In this document: positions 1-8,928 of the stretch, one piece after another | How positions within the stretch are numbered: position 1 is the stretch's first letter | Layout: each line of letters opens with the position of its first letter | Origin: Stenotrophomonas nitritireducens | GTDB lineage: Bacteria > Pseudomonadota > Gammaproteobacteria > Xanthomonadales > Xanthomonadaceae | Length of the DNA stretch: 64,000 nt | NCBI RefSeq assembly: GCF_001431425.1 | Contig: NZ_LDJG01000010.1 | Span: 1-64,000, forward strand | Direction of reading: 5' to 3' | The notes under the pieces: generated by a model | Told to the model about the DNA's origin: nothing | Databases searched by the model: none | The model's input: the letters and a program-made list of their open reading frames with translations, nothing else | Made by a program: the position numbers and the translations under genes

Positions 1-2
1 GC

Positions 3-776
3 GGCGTCGGCAAGACCACCTCCAGCGCCAGCATCGCGTGCGGCCTGGCCCGCCGCGGCAAGAAGGTCGCCGTCATCGACTTCGACGTCGGCCTGCGCAA
101 CCTGGACCTGATCATGGGTTGCGAGCGCCGGGTGGTATACGACTTCGTCAACGTCGTCCATGGCGAGGCCACGCTGAAACAGGCCCTGATCAAGGACAAG
201 CGCTTCGACAACCTGTTCGTGCTGGCCGCCTCGCAGACCCGCGACAAGGACGCGCTGAACAAGGAGGGCGTGGAGAAGGTGCTCAAGGACCTGGCCGCCG
301 ACGGTTTCGACTTCGTCATCTGCGATTCGCCGGCCGGCATCGAGAAGGGCGCCTTCCTGGCGATGTACTTCGCCGACCGCGCGGTGGTCGTGGTCAACCC
401 GGAAGTGTCCTCGGTGCGCGACTCGGACCGCATCATCGGCCTGCTCGACTCCAAGACCGCCAATGCCGAGGTCGGCAAGAACGTGCCGGCCTACCTGCTG
501 CTGACCCGCTACAGCCCGGCGCGGGTGGAAAGCGGCGAGATGCTCAGCATCGGCGACGTGGAGGAAGTGCTGGGGCTGAAGGCCATCGGCGTGATCCCCG
601 AGTCCGGCGACGTGCTCAACGCCTCCAACAAGGGCGAGCCGGTGATCCTGGACACCGAATCCATGGCCGGCCAGGCCTATGAGGACGCGGTCGGCCGCAT
701 CCTTGGCGAGGAGCGCCCGATGCGCTTCATTTCCGTTGAGAAGAAGGGCTTCTTCAGCAAGCTGTTCGGAGGGTGA
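3..776 (+). CDS. minD: Septum site-determining ATPase MinD (5' end outside window)
   Basis: MinD is a ParA/MinD-family ATPase that binds the inner membrane in its ATP form, recruits MinC to block FtsZ rings at the poles and is released by MinE. The readable frame opens inside the deviant Walker A (GVGKTTSS), so about a dozen N-terminal residues are missing. The family segments [16 protein letters not shown] and [13 protein letters not shown] (Walker B region) follow. The C-terminus ends in [11 protein letters not shown], the amphipathic membrane-targeting helix of MinD. minE starts 2 bp downstream, the usual minCDE order; minC would lie upstream of the window. Identification is secure; only the start is absent. 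Confidence 0.97.
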   Translation, partial: GVGKTTSSASIACGLARRGKKVAVIDFDVGLRNLDLIMGCERRVVYDFVNVVHGEATLKQALIKDKRFDNLFVLAASQTRDKDALNKEGVEKVLKDLAADGFDFVICDSPAGIEKGAFLAMYFADRAVVVVNPEVSSVRDSDRIIGLLDSKTANAEVGKNVPAYLLLTRYSPARVESGEMLSIGDVEEVLGLKAIGVIPESGDVLNASNKGEPVILDTESMAGQAYEDAVGRILGEERPMRFISVEKKGFFSKLFGG

Positions 777-778
777 CG

Positions 779-1036
779 ATGGGACTTTTCGACATCTTCA
801 AGGCCAAGAAAAGCACGGCCGAAACCGCCAAGAACCGCCTGCAGATCATCATCGCCCAGGAACGCAGCACCCGCGGCGGCCCGGACTACCTGCCGCTGCT
901 GCAGCGCGAGCTGCTGGAAGTGATCAAGAAGTACGTCAACATCGACGCCGACGCGGTCAAGGTCGACCTGGTCAAGGATGGCGAGCACGACGTGCTCGAC
1001 ATTTCCGTGGCCCTGCCCGAAGGCCCGCAGAGCTGA
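779..1036 (+). CDS. minE: Cell division topological specificity factor MinE
   Basis: MinE stimulates MinD ATPase and drives pole-to-pole oscillation of MinCD. The 85-residue product begins [21 protein letters not shown], the membrane-binding amphipathic start and anti-MinCD segment typical of the family, and continues with the topological-specificity domain ([11 protein letters not shown]...[19 protein letters not shown]). Length is normal. I chose the ATG at 779, preceded by GGAGG at 768-772. An in-frame GTG at 773 overlaps the minD stop but would add two non-family residues. It is surely co-transcribed with minD. Confidence 0.97.
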   Translation: MGLFDIFKAKKSTAETAKNRLQIIIAQERSTRGGPDYLPLLQRELLEVIKKYVNIDADAVKVDLVKDGEHDVLDISVALPEGPQS

Positions 1037-1080
1037 TTCCTGCACCCGGGGCCGCCTGCCGGCCCCGGGTGCCGATACTG

Positions 1081-1575
1081 ATGCCCCTACCGCCCTCCAC
1101 CGAGCCCGCCACCATCCTGTGCGTGGGCGATATCGCCTGGGACGACGCGGCCGCGCTGCTCGCCCGCCACGGCCTGCGCCTGAACCGGGTCGACGACGGG
1201 CAGAAGATTCCCGGCAGCTACTGGGGCGAACCCGAGGCCGGCATCATCGCCACCGATGTCTACGTGCGCGCGGACACGCCGGTGCACTCGATGCTGCACG
1301 AGGCCTGCCACCTGATCGTGCTGCCGCCCGAGCGGCGCGCGCTCGTGCACACCGACGCCACCGATTCGGTGCCCGAGGAAGACGCCACCTGCTACCTGCA
1401 GATCGTGCTGGCCGGGCAACTGCCCGGCGTCGGCAGCGCGCGGCTGATGGCCGACATGGATGCGTGGGGCTATACCTACCGGCTCGGCTCGACGCGTGCG
1501 TGGTTCGAGCAGGATGCCGACGACGCGAAGCAGTGGCTGGTCGAACGCAACCTGCTCGCCCTGCCCCTCCTGTAG
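1081..1575 (+). CDS. Uncharacterised protein with HEXXH zinc-protease-like motif
   Basis: The 164-residue product has no signal peptide or membrane segment. Its clearest feature is HSMLHEACHLIVLP near residues 75-88, an HEXXH motif in a hydrophobic helix as in zinc metallopeptidases. It is followed by a conserved-looking acidic stretch (SVPEEDATCYLQ) that could supply a third ligand. It starts 44 bp after minE on the same strand and may be read through from the min operon. The ATG at 1081 is the first start consistent with its own codon pattern; longer readings in this frame overlap minE. Function is unknown; the protease assignment rests only on the motif. Confidence 0.72.
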   Translation: MPLPPSTEPATILCVGDIAWDDAAALLARHGLRLNRVDDGQKIPGSYWGEPEAGIIATDVYVRADTPVHSMLHEACHLIVLPPERRALVHTDATDSVPEEDATCYLQIVLAGQLPGVGSARLMADMDAWGYTYRLGSTRAWFEQDADDAKQWLVERNLLALPLL

Positions 1576-1824
1576 GGCGGGGCAACGCCCCGCTGGGGCC
1601 TCACCGGGAAAGCCCCGCCGGGCGTTGCCCGGCGCTACAAAGCCACAGCAGCCCGTTCCTTGTAGAGCGGGGCAACGCCCCGCTGGGGCCTCACCGGGAA
1701 AGCCCCGCCGGGCGTTGCCCGGCGTTACAAAGCCACGGCAGCCTGCACCTCGTAGAGCGGGGCAACGCCCCGCTGGGACCTTACCGGGAAAGCCCCCGCC
1801 GGGCGTTGCCCGGCGCTACAAAGC
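1572..1824. repeat. Three tandem 90-bp palindromic repeat units
   Basis: Three units start at 1572, 1662 and 1752. Each contains GTAG(A/G)GCGGGGCAACGCCCC near its start and GGGCGTTGCCCGGCGCTAC near its end: two hairpins of opposite sense around a short linker (CACCGGGAAAGCCC or close). They lie between the convergent HEXXH gene and the histidine kinase gene, so they may act as bidirectional terminators or REP-like elements. The same family recurs at 8929-9079, 38918-39430, 50171-50246, 59576-59599 and 62205-62272. Confidence 0.9.
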
Positions 1825-1846
1825 CGCGGCGACCGGCCTGCCTGCA

Positions 1847-3124
1847 TCACGGCAACGATGCGCCCATGTCCAGCGTGACCCGGGTGCCGCGCTCCGGGCC
1901 CGAGTGGATGTCCAGCTTCCAGCCCAGGTGCTCGCACAGGCGGCCGATCAGGTCCAGGCCGATGCCGGTGCGCATGTTGCGTTCGCCGCGCGCGATCTTG
2001 GCGTAGGCCGCGGCCACTTCCTCCGGACTCATGCCATGCCCCGGATCCTCGATGGTCACCACGGCCCGCGGCGTCAGCGACATGCGGATCACGCCGCGGT
2101 CGCTGTTCTCCATGGCATTGCGCAGCAGGTTGCCGACCGCCGCCTGCACCACCCCCACCGGCGCCACGATCGTGCAGGGCGCCGATTCCGTCACCTGGAC
2201 CGACAGTTCCTTGCCGCCCGCAAGATAGGCATGGTCGGCGACGATCTCCGGCAGCAACTGCTCCAGCGCCAACGGCTCGCTCAACGCCGCCAGCCGCGCC
2301 GGCTCGCGGGCCAGCAGCAGCATCAGCTGGATCAGCTGTTCCATGCTGGAAGCGGTGCTGCGCACCCGCTGCAGCTGCTGGCGCGCGCGCGGCGGCAGTC
2401 CGGCCTGCTCCAGCGCCAGCTCGGCCGCACCGGTGATCACCGCGATGGGCGTGCGCAGTTCGTGGCTGGCCGTACTGATGAAGGCGCGCTCGCGCTCGAC
2501 GAAGCGCTCGTTGCGCTCCAGGTAATCGTTCACCGAGTCGGCGATCACCTCCATCTCGGCGCTGCCGCGGGCGGTGACCTGCACCCGCTGGCCGCTGCGC
2601 TCGGGCTGCAGCCCGGCGATGTCGTCGGCCAGTCCGACCAGCGGGCGCACCAGCCGGTTCATGCCGACCCAGGCCATCAGCAGGGTGACGATCGCCATCG
2701 CGATGCCGGCCAATACCGCCCAGCGGGTGATGAAGTGCTCCAGGTCGGCGAAATCGGTGATGTCCAGCACCAGCATCGCGCGGCCGAAGTCGCTGGTCTC
2801 GCGCACCATGACCGCGCTGCGGTGCCCTTCCAGCCACACGCCGTCGTGCAGCCCGGGCATCAGGTGCGCCAGCACGTCCGGGATGCCATGGGCATCGTGC
2901 TCGCTGAAAAAATGCAGGGTGTCCGAATCCTGCCAGCGGTAGTCCGGGTCCACGCGCTTGTTGGCGATCACGCTGTCCAGTTCGGAATTGAGCAGCGCCC
3001 GCCATACCGAATGCTCGGCACGCTCGTGCACGTAGTTGGCGGCGCTGAACACCACCAGGGTCAGCAGGGCCAGATAGCTGGCCAGCCAGCCCAGCAGCTT
3101 GCGCCGCAGCGTCCGCCGCTTCAT
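1847..3124 (-). CDS. Sensor histidine kinase of an OmpR/EnvZ-type two-component system
   Basis: The product is a 425-residue inner-membrane sensor kinase. TM1 lies at about residues 9-30 and TM2 at about 136-154, enclosing a periplasmic sensor domain of about 105 residues; a HAMP-like linker follows. The dimerisation motif STASHELRTPIAVITG places the phosphorylated His near 221. The ATPase region has the N box (NLLRNAMEN, about 332-340), a G1 box (DPGHGM) and a short G2 (GIGLDLI). The ATG overlaps the stop of the upstream response regulator by ATGA (3121-3124), so the pair is translationally coupled. Divergent lipid A modification genes suggest a ColS/PmrB-like role, which is inference. Confidence 0.93.
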   Translation of the reverse strand: MKRRTLRRKLLGWLASYLALLTLVVFSAANYVHERAEHSVWRALLNSELDSVIANKRVDPDYRWQDSDTLHFFSEHDAHGIPDVLAHLMPGLHDGVWLEGHRSAVMVRETSDFGRAMLVLDITDFADLEHFITRWAVLAGIAMAIVTLLMAWVGMNRLVRPLVGLADDIAGLQPERSGQRVQVTARGSAEMEVIADSVNDYLERNERFVERERAFISTASHELRTPIAVITGAAELALEQAGLPPRARQQLQRVRSTASSMEQLIQLMLLLAREPARLAALSEPLALEQLLPEIVADHAYLAGGKELSVQVTESAPCTIVAPVGVVQAAVGNLLRNAMENSDRGVIRMSLTPRAVVTIEDPGHGMSPEEVAAAYAKIARGERNMRTGIGLDLIGRLCEHLGWKLDIHSGPERGTRVTLDMGASLP

Positions 3125-3828
3125 CGCTCGCCCGTCTCGGCCATCGCCGACGCGCTGGGCGCACACAGGCGATAGCCCACGCGCGGCAGGGTGTGCAGCA
3201 GTTTCTCCTCGAATGGACCATCGACGCTGCGGCGCAGTTCGTAGATGTGCGAGCGGAGCATGTCGCCGTCGGGCGGCTCCTCGCCCCACAGCGCGTACTC
3301 GAGCTGGTCGCGCGGCACCGCGGCCGGGCTGGCGCGCATCAGTACTTCCAGCAGCTTGCGGCAGGCCGGGTACAGGTGCAGCGGCTGGCCGCCACGCCGT
3401 ACTTCCAGCGTGGCCAGGTCCAGGCGCAGGTCGTGCACTTCAAGCACCTTGCGTGGATTGCGCCCGTGCGTGCGCGCCAGCACCGCGTCCAGCCGCACTT
3501 CCAGTTCGGGCAGGGCGAAGGGTTTGGTCAGGTAGTCGTCGGCGCCTGCGCGGAAACCGGCGATCTTGTCGGGCAGTTCGTCGCGCGCGGTGAGCATGAT
3601 CACCGGCACCTCGGAGCGGTGTTCCTCGCGCAGGCGCCGCAGCACCTCCGGCCCCTCCATGCGCGGCAACATCCAGTCCAGCAGGATCGCATCGTAGGAC
3701 TGGGTGGCGGCCAGGTGCAGCCCGGTCACGCCGTCGGGGGCGACATCGAGCACATGGCCGCGCGCCTCGAAATAGTCGAAAAGATTGGCGATCAGATTGC
3801 GATTGTCTTCGATGACCAGCAGCCGCAT
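3121..3828 (-). CDS. OmpR-family response regulator
   Basis: The 235-residue regulator has a receiver domain (residues 1-115) with acidic pocket E7-D8, phospho-acceptor D51 (AILLDWMLP), T80 and K102 (YLTKPF). A winged-helix DNA-binding domain follows (about 130-225), ending in the typical LHTLPRVGYRL. I chose the ATG that begins MRLLVIEDN; upstream codons encode low-complexity residues. It is the first gene of the two-gene operon with the kinase and is divergent from the glycosyltransferase/PAP2/EptA operon, its most likely target. The sequence resembles ColR-like regulators of xanthomonads, but I do not assign a symbol. Confidence 0.94.
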   Translation of the reverse strand: MRLLVIEDNRNLIANLFDYFEARGHVLDVAPDGVTGLHLAATQSYDAILLDWMLPRMEGPEVLRRLREEHRSEVPVIMLTARDELPDKIAGFRAGADDYLTKPFALPELEVRLDAVLARTHGRNPRKVLEVHDLRLDLATLEVRRGGQPLHLYPACRKLLEVLMRASPAAVPRDQLEYALWGEEPPDGDMLRSHIYELRRSVDGPFEEKLLHTLPRVGYRLCAPSASAMAETGER

Positions 3829-4011
3829 GTGCAGAACCCTTGGAAGAACGATGCCCCGCCCCGCCTGTGGAACGCACTCCGGCGCCATCGACGGGCATCC
3901 AGGCGGCGGTGGGACGGGCGTGCGTGCCCATCGTAGCCGCAGCGGTGGTCGGAGCGACGTCGAAACAGGTGACAATGCGTCCTACGACGCGCTTCCCACG
4001 CCGGCCGCGCG
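3829..4011. promoter_or_regulatory. Divergent intergenic region between the two-component system and the envelope operon
   Basis: These 183 bp separate two divergent operons and must hold both promoters. I see no strong consensus -35/-10 pair. The segment ACGTCGAAACAGGTGACAATGCGT (3957-3980) is the least GC-rich part and the best candidate for the rightward promoter. No clear tandem direct repeat for the response regulator could be picked out by eye. Confidence 0.35.
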
Positions 4012-5757
4012 ATGATCCCCGACCACCCCGCAGACGAGCCCCGCGTGCGCCCGACCCGCCTCCGATCTTCCGCCCCCTGGTTCCTGCTGCTGGCCCTGAT
4101 CGTGGCCAGCCTGCTGGCAGGGCTCGGCATGCGCGAACCCTCCCCGCCCGACGAGCCGCGCTTCGTGCTGGCCGCGCGGCAGATGGTGGAAACCGGGCAG
4201 TGGTTGCTGCCGCACCGGGGCAGCGAGCTGTACGCGGAGAAGCCACCGACCTTCATGTGGATCCAGGCCGCCACCTACAAGGTGCTGGGCAACTGGAACA
4301 TCGCCTTCCTGCTGCCGTCGCTGCTGTCCGCGCTGCTGACCCTGTGGCTGACCTGGGACCTGTCGCGGCGGCTGTGGAACCGGCGCGTGGCGCGCTACGC
4401 GGTACTGGGGCTGTTCGTGTGCATCCAGTTCGGGCTGATGGCCAAGCGCGCGCAGATCGACATGGTGCTGGTGGGCATGACCACGCTGTCGCTGTGGGCG
4501 CTGCTGCGGCATCTGCTGCTGGGGCCCAACTGGAAGCTGCTGGCGCTGGGCGCCTTCGCCGCCGGTGTGGGCACGGTGACCAAGGGCGTGGGGTTCCTGC
4601 CACTGCTGGCGCTGCTGCCCTGGGCCGCCTGGCGCTGGCGGCACCCCCGTGTGACCGGCGCCGGGCGCGGCTGGGGCTGGTGGCTGATCCTGCCGCTGTT
4701 CATCGCCGGCACCTGCGTGTGGCTGGCGCCGCTGGGCATCGCCCTGCTGCACAACCCCGATCCGCACCTGCAGTCCTACGCGCAGGAACTGCTGTTCAAG
4801 CAGACCGGCACCCGCTATGCCAACGCCTGGCACCACAAGCAGCCGGCCTGGTACTACCTGCAGGTGATCGCCACGCTGTGGCTGCCGGGCAGCCTGCTGC
4901 TGCCGTGGCTGGTGCCGGCCTGGTGGCGCCGCCTGCGCCGCGCCGATCCGCGCTACATCGTGCTGCTGGGCTGGGCGCTGCTGGTGCTGCTGTTCTTCAG
5001 CGCCAGCCCGGGCAAGCGCGAGGTCTACATCCTGCCGATGCTGCCGGCGCTGGCGGTTGCGGCCGCGCCGCTGCTGGCCGGGTTGCTGCGCCGCACCGGC
5101 GTGCGCTGGGCGCTGCTGGCATACGTGCTGCTGCTGGCGGTGGCGACGCTGGCCATCGGCTATGGCGCGCTGCACGGCGACGGCTGGGCGCAGCGCAACG
5201 CGGCCAAGCGCGCGATCGACCCGTGGGTGCTGCCGCAGGTCGGCGCCTGGCTACTGGGTTTCGGCATCGCCGCACTGGCGCTGGTGGCAACGCTGCGCCT
5301 GCGCCGCGCCGGGCTGGCGGCGGTGCTGGCCACCGTGCTGCTGTGGGCGATGTACGGGCTGGGCCTGATGCCGGCGCTGGACCCCTATAGTTCGGCCGCC
5401 GCGGTCATGGACAAGGCACGCCAGCGCATCGGCGACGGCGAACTGGGCATGGTCGCCTGGCGCGAGCAGAACCTGCTGCAGACCCATCCGCAGGCGGCGG
5501 ACTTCGGCTTCAAGCGCCCCTGGTCCGAACAGTGGGAACTGGCCGGGCAGTGGGTGGCGGCCGCTCCGGAGCGGCGCTGGCTATTCGTCCTCAAGCAGGC
5601 GATGACGCCCTGCGCCGACCCGGCACGGGTGATCGACATCGGCAGCGCCAACCGCAACGAATGGCAGCTGCTGCCGGGCACCGCGCTGGATACCGCCTGC
5701 GTGGCCGCAAGCCACGGCGAAGTCGCCGAAACGCCGGACGAAACCAACGACGACTGA
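4012..5757 (+). CDS. ArnT/PMT-like membrane glycosyltransferase (GT39/GT83 type)
   Basis: This 581-residue polytopic membrane protein is of the dolichyl-phosphate-mannose mannosyltransferase / ArnT class, which transfers sugars from polyprenyl-phosphate donors on the periplasmic face. After TM1 (about 22-40) comes the diagnostic loop PPDEPRFVLAARQM with catalytic-type Asp47-Glu48, then YAEKPPTFMW (76-82). About a dozen hydrophobic segments follow, and a soluble C-terminal tail of about 130 residues. In ArnT the sugar is 4-amino-4-deoxyarabinose added to lipid A. Here the donor is unknown and no arn biosynthetic genes are adjacent. It is the first gene of an operon with a PAP2 phosphatase and EptA. 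Confidence 0.85.
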   Translation: MIPDHPADEPRVRPTRLRSSAPWFLLLALIVASLLAGLGMREPSPPDEPRFVLAARQMVETGQWLLPHRGSELYAEKPPTFMWIQAATYKVLGNWNIAFLLPSLLSALLTLWLTWDLSRRLWNRRVARYAVLGLFVCIQFGLMAKRAQIDMVLVGMTTLSLWALLRHLLLGPNWKLLALGAFAAGVGTVTKGVGFLPLLALLPWAAWRWRHPRVTGAGRGWGWWLILPLFIAGTCVWLAPLGIALLHNPDPHLQSYAQELLFKQTGTRYANAWHHKQPAWYYLQVIATLWLPGSLLLPWLVPAWWRRLRRADPRYIVLLGWALLVLLFFSASPGKREVYILPMLPALAVAAAPLLAGLLRRTGVRWALLAYVLLLAVATLAIGYGALHGDGWAQRNAAKRAIDPWVLPQVGAWLLGFGIAALALVATLRLRRAGLAAVLATVLLWAMYGLGLMPALDPYSSAAAVMDKARQRIGDGELGMVAWREQNLLQTHPQAADFGFKRPWSEQWELAGQWVAAAPERRWLFVLKQAMTPCADPARVIDIGSANRNEWQLLPGTALDTACVAASHGEVAETPDETNDD

Positions 5758-5858
5758 ACCCGGTGTGGCATTAACGTCCTGCCGACGCGCCTCCGACCAG
5801 TCTCCGACATGCCGGGACCGACCATGCCGCCATTCACCGTCGATGGCGTACCGCTCCT

Positions 5859-6626
5859 GTGCCTGCCGTTCCTTCCTCGCCTGCTCCCTATGCATTGCCG
5901 GTCGGCGGGCTCGCCGCCACCCGGCGCGGCTTTCTTGGCCGCCACCTGCTGATTCCCCTGCTGATCGCGCTGGCCGCCAGCGCGGTACTGATGGCCGGCA
6001 ATGGCGACCAGTGGCTGGCCGACCTGTTCTACCGCTGGGAGGGCGGCCAATGGGCACTCAAGGATTCCTGGTGGACCAGCCATGTGGTCCATCGCGGCGG
6101 CAAGAACCTGAGCACCCTCGCCGCACTGCTGGTGATGCTGGCCCTGCTGCGCGCCTGTTTCGACACCCGCTGGAAGCCGTTGCGGATGCCGCTGCTGTAC
6201 CTGCTGCTGGCGGTGGGCCTGTCCACCGGCATGGTCGCCCTGCTCAAATCCATGACCCAGATGGATTGCCCCTGGGACCTGCAGCGCTACGGCGGCCTGC
6301 GTCCGTTCATCGGCCTGTTCCAGCCACGCCCGGTCATGCTCGGCCATGCCGCCTGCTTCCCGGCCGGCCATGCCAGCGCCGGTTATGGCTGGGTGGCGCT
6401 GTACTTCTTCGCGCTGCGGATGCGCCCGCAATGGCGCTGGGCGGCATTGGCGGTCGCCGTGGCCACCGGCCTGGTGTTCGGCATCTCCCAGCAACTGCGC
6501 GGCGCGCACTTCCTCTCGCATGATGTGTGGTCGCTGGCGGTCAGCTGGACCGTGGCGGTACTGATCTACCTGCTGATGTTCCCGCCGGCCAAGGCCACCC
6601 CCTTCAAGGAAGAAGCTCGCGCATGA
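5859..6626 (+). CDS. PAP2-family lipid phosphatase
   Basis: The 255-residue integral membrane protein carries the type 2 phosphatidic acid phosphatase signature split over loops: K130, FPAGHAS with His171 (in place of PSGH), and RGAHFLSHD with R214, His221 and Asp222. Such enzymes hydrolyse phosphate from lipids: undecaprenyl-PP recycling, or LpxE/LpxF-type dephosphorylation of lipid A. The start is a GTG; there is no in-frame ATG upstream. Its stop overlaps the eptA start (ATGA, 6623-6626), which ties it to phosphoethanolamine transfer. A lipid A 1-phosphatase or recycler of the donor by-product are both reasonable; the substrate is not shown. Confidence 0.88.
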   Translation: MPAVPSSPAPYALPVGGLAATRRGFLGRHLLIPLLIALAASAVLMAGNGDQWLADLFYRWEGGQWALKDSWWTSHVVHRGGKNLSTLAALLVMLALLRACFDTRWKPLRMPLLYLLLAVGLSTGMVALLKSMTQMDCPWDLQRYGGLRPFIGLFQPRPVMLGHAACFPAGHASAGYGWVALYFFALRMRPQWRWAALAVAVATGLVFGISQQLRGAHFLSHDVWSLAVSWTVAVLIYLLMFPPAKATPFKEEARA

Positions 6627-8278
6627 ACGCCGTCTCCCCGCCCCTGCCCGCATCGACCACCGCATTCGCGCGTCTGCGCCGGTGGCGCCCGGAAATCACT
6701 ACCGAAACGCTGATCCTGCTGGCCAGCGCGTTCTTCGCGCTGGTCTGCAACGGCCTGTTCTGGCGCGACGCCATGGCCACGAACCCCGGCAGCGTGCTGT
6801 TCGCGCTGTCGCTGTTCGCCCTGTTGATGGGCGTGCATGCCCTGCTGCTCGGCCTGCTGGTGTGGCGCTGGAACGCCAAGGTGCTGCTGACGGTCCTGTT
6901 CGTCACCACCGCCTTCGCCACGCACTACATGAACAGCTTCAACGTCTACCTGGACGCGGACATGCTGCGCAACGTGCTGGCCACCGACCAGAAGGAATCG
7001 CGCGAGCTGATGACGCCGGCGCTGCTCCTGCCGCTGCTCGGCTACGCGTTGGTCCCGTGCGTGCTGCTGTGGCGCGTGCGCCTGCGCCGCCGCGGCTGGG
7101 GCCGCACCCTGCTGTGGCGTCTGCTGTTCCTGGTGGGCGTGGTGGTGGTGGCCGGCGCCGGCACGCTGGCCTCGTTCCAGAACGTGTCGGCGCTGATGCG
7201 CAACCATCGCGAGGTGCGCTACCTGGCCACCCCGGTGAACTACCTGATCGCGCTCAAGCAGAACCTGGTCACCTCCAACCCGATCAAGAACCAGCCCAAG
7301 CTGCCGCTCGGCACCGACGCCAAGGCCCCCCCTCGCGCAGCGGGCAGCAGGCCGCGCCTGCTGGTGCTGGTGGTCGGCGAAACCGTGCGCGCACAGAACT
7401 GGGGCCTCAACGGCTACGACCGCCAGACCACGCCCGAACTGGCGCAGGCCGGCGTGATCAACTTCCCCGACATGCACTCCTGCGGCACCAGCACCGAGGT
7501 CTCGCTGCCCTGCATGTTCTCGCCGTTCGGCCGCCACGATTACGACGAGAAGAAGATCCGCGCCCACCAGTCGCTGCTGCATGTGCTCGAACATGCCGGC
7601 ATCGCCACGCTGTGGCGCGACAACCAGTCCGGCTGCAAGGGCGTGTGCGAAGGCCTGGACATCCAGCGCCTGGACGATGCGACCAAGCCCGGCCTGTGCG
7701 CCGACGGCCGCTGCATGGACGAGATCCTGCTCGACGACCTCGCCGCGCAGGTGCGCGCCAAGCCGGGCGACCGCGTCGTCGTCCTGCACCAGCTGGGCAA
7801 CCACGGCCCGAGTTACTTCCAACGCTACCCGGCGCAGTTCCGCCAGTTCGCGCCGACCTGCGACACCGCGGACCTGGGCAAATGCAGCCGCGAACAGATC
7901 GTCAACAGCTACGACAACGCGGTGCGCTACACCGACCATTTCCTGGCCCAGACCATCGCCGCCCTGCGCGGCCTGGACGACTACGACACGGCCATGATCT
8001 ACCTCTCCGACCACGGCGAATCGCTGGGCGAGAAGGGCCTGTATCTGCATGGCGTGCCCTATGCCATCGCACCGGACGAACAGACCCGCGTGCCGATGGT
8101 GATGTGGTTCTCGCCGCAGTTCGCCACCGACCGCGGCCTGGACCTGCAATGCCTGCGCGACCGCGCGCACCGCCGTACCGACCAGGACAACCTGTTCCCC
8201 TCGGTGCTGGGGCTGATGCAGGTCGGCACCTCGGTCTACGCGCGCGACCGCGACCTGTTCGCCGGTTGCGGGGGGTAA
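6623..8278 (+). CDS. eptA: Phosphoethanolamine--lipid A transferase (EptA/MCR family)
   Basis: This 551-residue inner-membrane enzyme transfers phosphoethanolamine from phosphatidylethanolamine to lipid A, lowering surface charge and polymyxin binding. About five N-terminal membrane segments (to about residue 180) precede a periplasmic sulfatase-fold domain. Metal-site motifs are LVLVVGETVRAQNW, CGTSTEVSLPCMFS with nucleophile Thr291 flanked by the conserved cysteines, and LSDHGESLGEKGLYLHG. Further cysteine-rich loops fit the family's disulfides. The start overlaps the PAP2 stop. Its position divergent from a ColRS/PmrAB-like system suggests inducible polymyxin resistance. Confidence 0.94.
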   Translation: MNAVSPPLPASTTAFARLRRWRPEITTETLILLASAFFALVCNGLFWRDAMATNPGSVLFALSLFALLMGVHALLLGLLVWRWNAKVLLTVLFVTTAFATHYMNSFNVYLDADMLRNVLATDQKESRELMTPALLLPLLGYALVPCVLLWRVRLRRRGWGRTLLWRLLFLVGVVVVAGAGTLASFQNVSALMRNHREVRYLATPVNYLIALKQNLVTSNPIKNQPKLPLGTDAKAPPRAAGSRPRLLVLVVGETVRAQNWGLNGYDRQTTPELAQAGVINFPDMHSCGTSTEVSLPCMFSPFGRHDYDEKKIRAHQSLLHVLEHAGIATLWRDNQSGCKGVCEGLDIQRLDDATKPGLCADGRCMDEILLDDLAAQVRAKPGDRVVVLHQLGNHGPSYFQRYPAQFRQFAPTCDTADLGKCSREQIVNSYDNAVRYTDHFLAQTIAALRGLDDYDTAMIYLSDHGESLGEKGLYLHGVPYAIAPDEQTRVPMVMWFSPQFATDRGLDLQCLRDRAHRRTDQDNLFPSVLGLMQVGTSVYARDRDLFAGCGG

Positions 8279-8412
8279 AGCCGCCCTTCGCGCGAGCACA
8301 CTTCAATGCACGATGAGGCCTTTCCGGAACACCTGTCCGTAGAGGAAGCAAAAACAGTCGGTGTTTTCCAGGCGTCATTGCCGCTCTTTGCGGACAGCCT
8401 TCTGCCAGTACC

Positions 8413-8455
8413 CCGCCGAAGCCCCATCGCGCACTGAAGTGCGCTTCTTCGGTGG
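8413..8455 (+). promoter_or_regulatory. Two-part hairpin in the leader of the EamA transporter gene
   Basis: An outer 9-bp stem (8413-8421 with 8447-8455, one G-U) encloses an inner perfect 6-bp stem (GCGCAC 8429-8434 with GTGCGC 8439-8444) closed by a TGAA loop. An asymmetric internal loop lies between them. It ends 32 bp before the start codon. There is no U-tract, so it looks more like a leader structure than a terminator. I do not recognise a known riboswitch class in it. Confidence 0.45.
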
Positions 8456-8487
8456 CAAGATGATCCGACTCACCCCGGAGAACCACC

Positions 8488-8922
8488 ATGGCCACCTTCC
8501 CGCAATGGCTGCCCTGGGCCCTGCTGTCGGCCGCCTTCGCCGCGTTGACCGCGATCTTCGCCAAGCTCGGCCTGCAGCAGGTCGATTCCGACCTGGCGAT
8601 GCTGCTGCGCACCGTCGCCATCGTCGCGGTGCTGGGGCTGTTCGTGGCCGCCACCGGCAAGTGGAGCAACCCGCTGGCCCTGCCCGGCAAGACCCTGCTC
8701 TGGCTGCTGCTCTCGGCACTGGCCACCGGCGCCTCGTGGCTGTGCTACTTCCGCGCCCTGCAACGCGGCCCGGCCTCGCAGGTGGCGCCGGTGGACAAGC
8801 TCAGCGTGGTGCTGGTGGCGGTATTCGCCTTCGCCTTCCTGCACGAACGCCTGGCCTGGCGCGAATGGCTGGGCGTGGCGATGATCGGCGGCGGCGTGCT
8901 GCTGATGGCCCTTAAGCGCTGA
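8488..8922 (+). CDS. Half-size EamA/DMT-superfamily membrane transporter
   Basis: The 144-residue product has four to five membrane segments and reads as one EamA domain. Features include an N-terminal helix with AALTAIFAKLGL, a central LRTVAIVAVLG, WLCYFRALQRGPASQVAPVDKLSVVL, and the closing LHERLAWREWLGVAMIGGGVLLMA typical of the family. Canonical EamA proteins have two such domains (about 300 residues), so this one probably works as a dimer. Substrate unknown. The start ATG follows CCGGAGAACCACC, a good ribosome-binding site. A structured leader lies just upstream. Confidence 0.85.
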   Translation: MATFPQWLPWALLSAAFAALTAIFAKLGLQQVDSDLAMLLRTVAIVAVLGLFVAATGKWSNPLALPGKTLLWLLLSALATGASWLCYFRALQRGPASQVAPVDKLSVVLVAVFAFAFLHERLAWREWLGVAMIGGGVLLMALKR

Positions 8923-8928
8923 GGTGTT

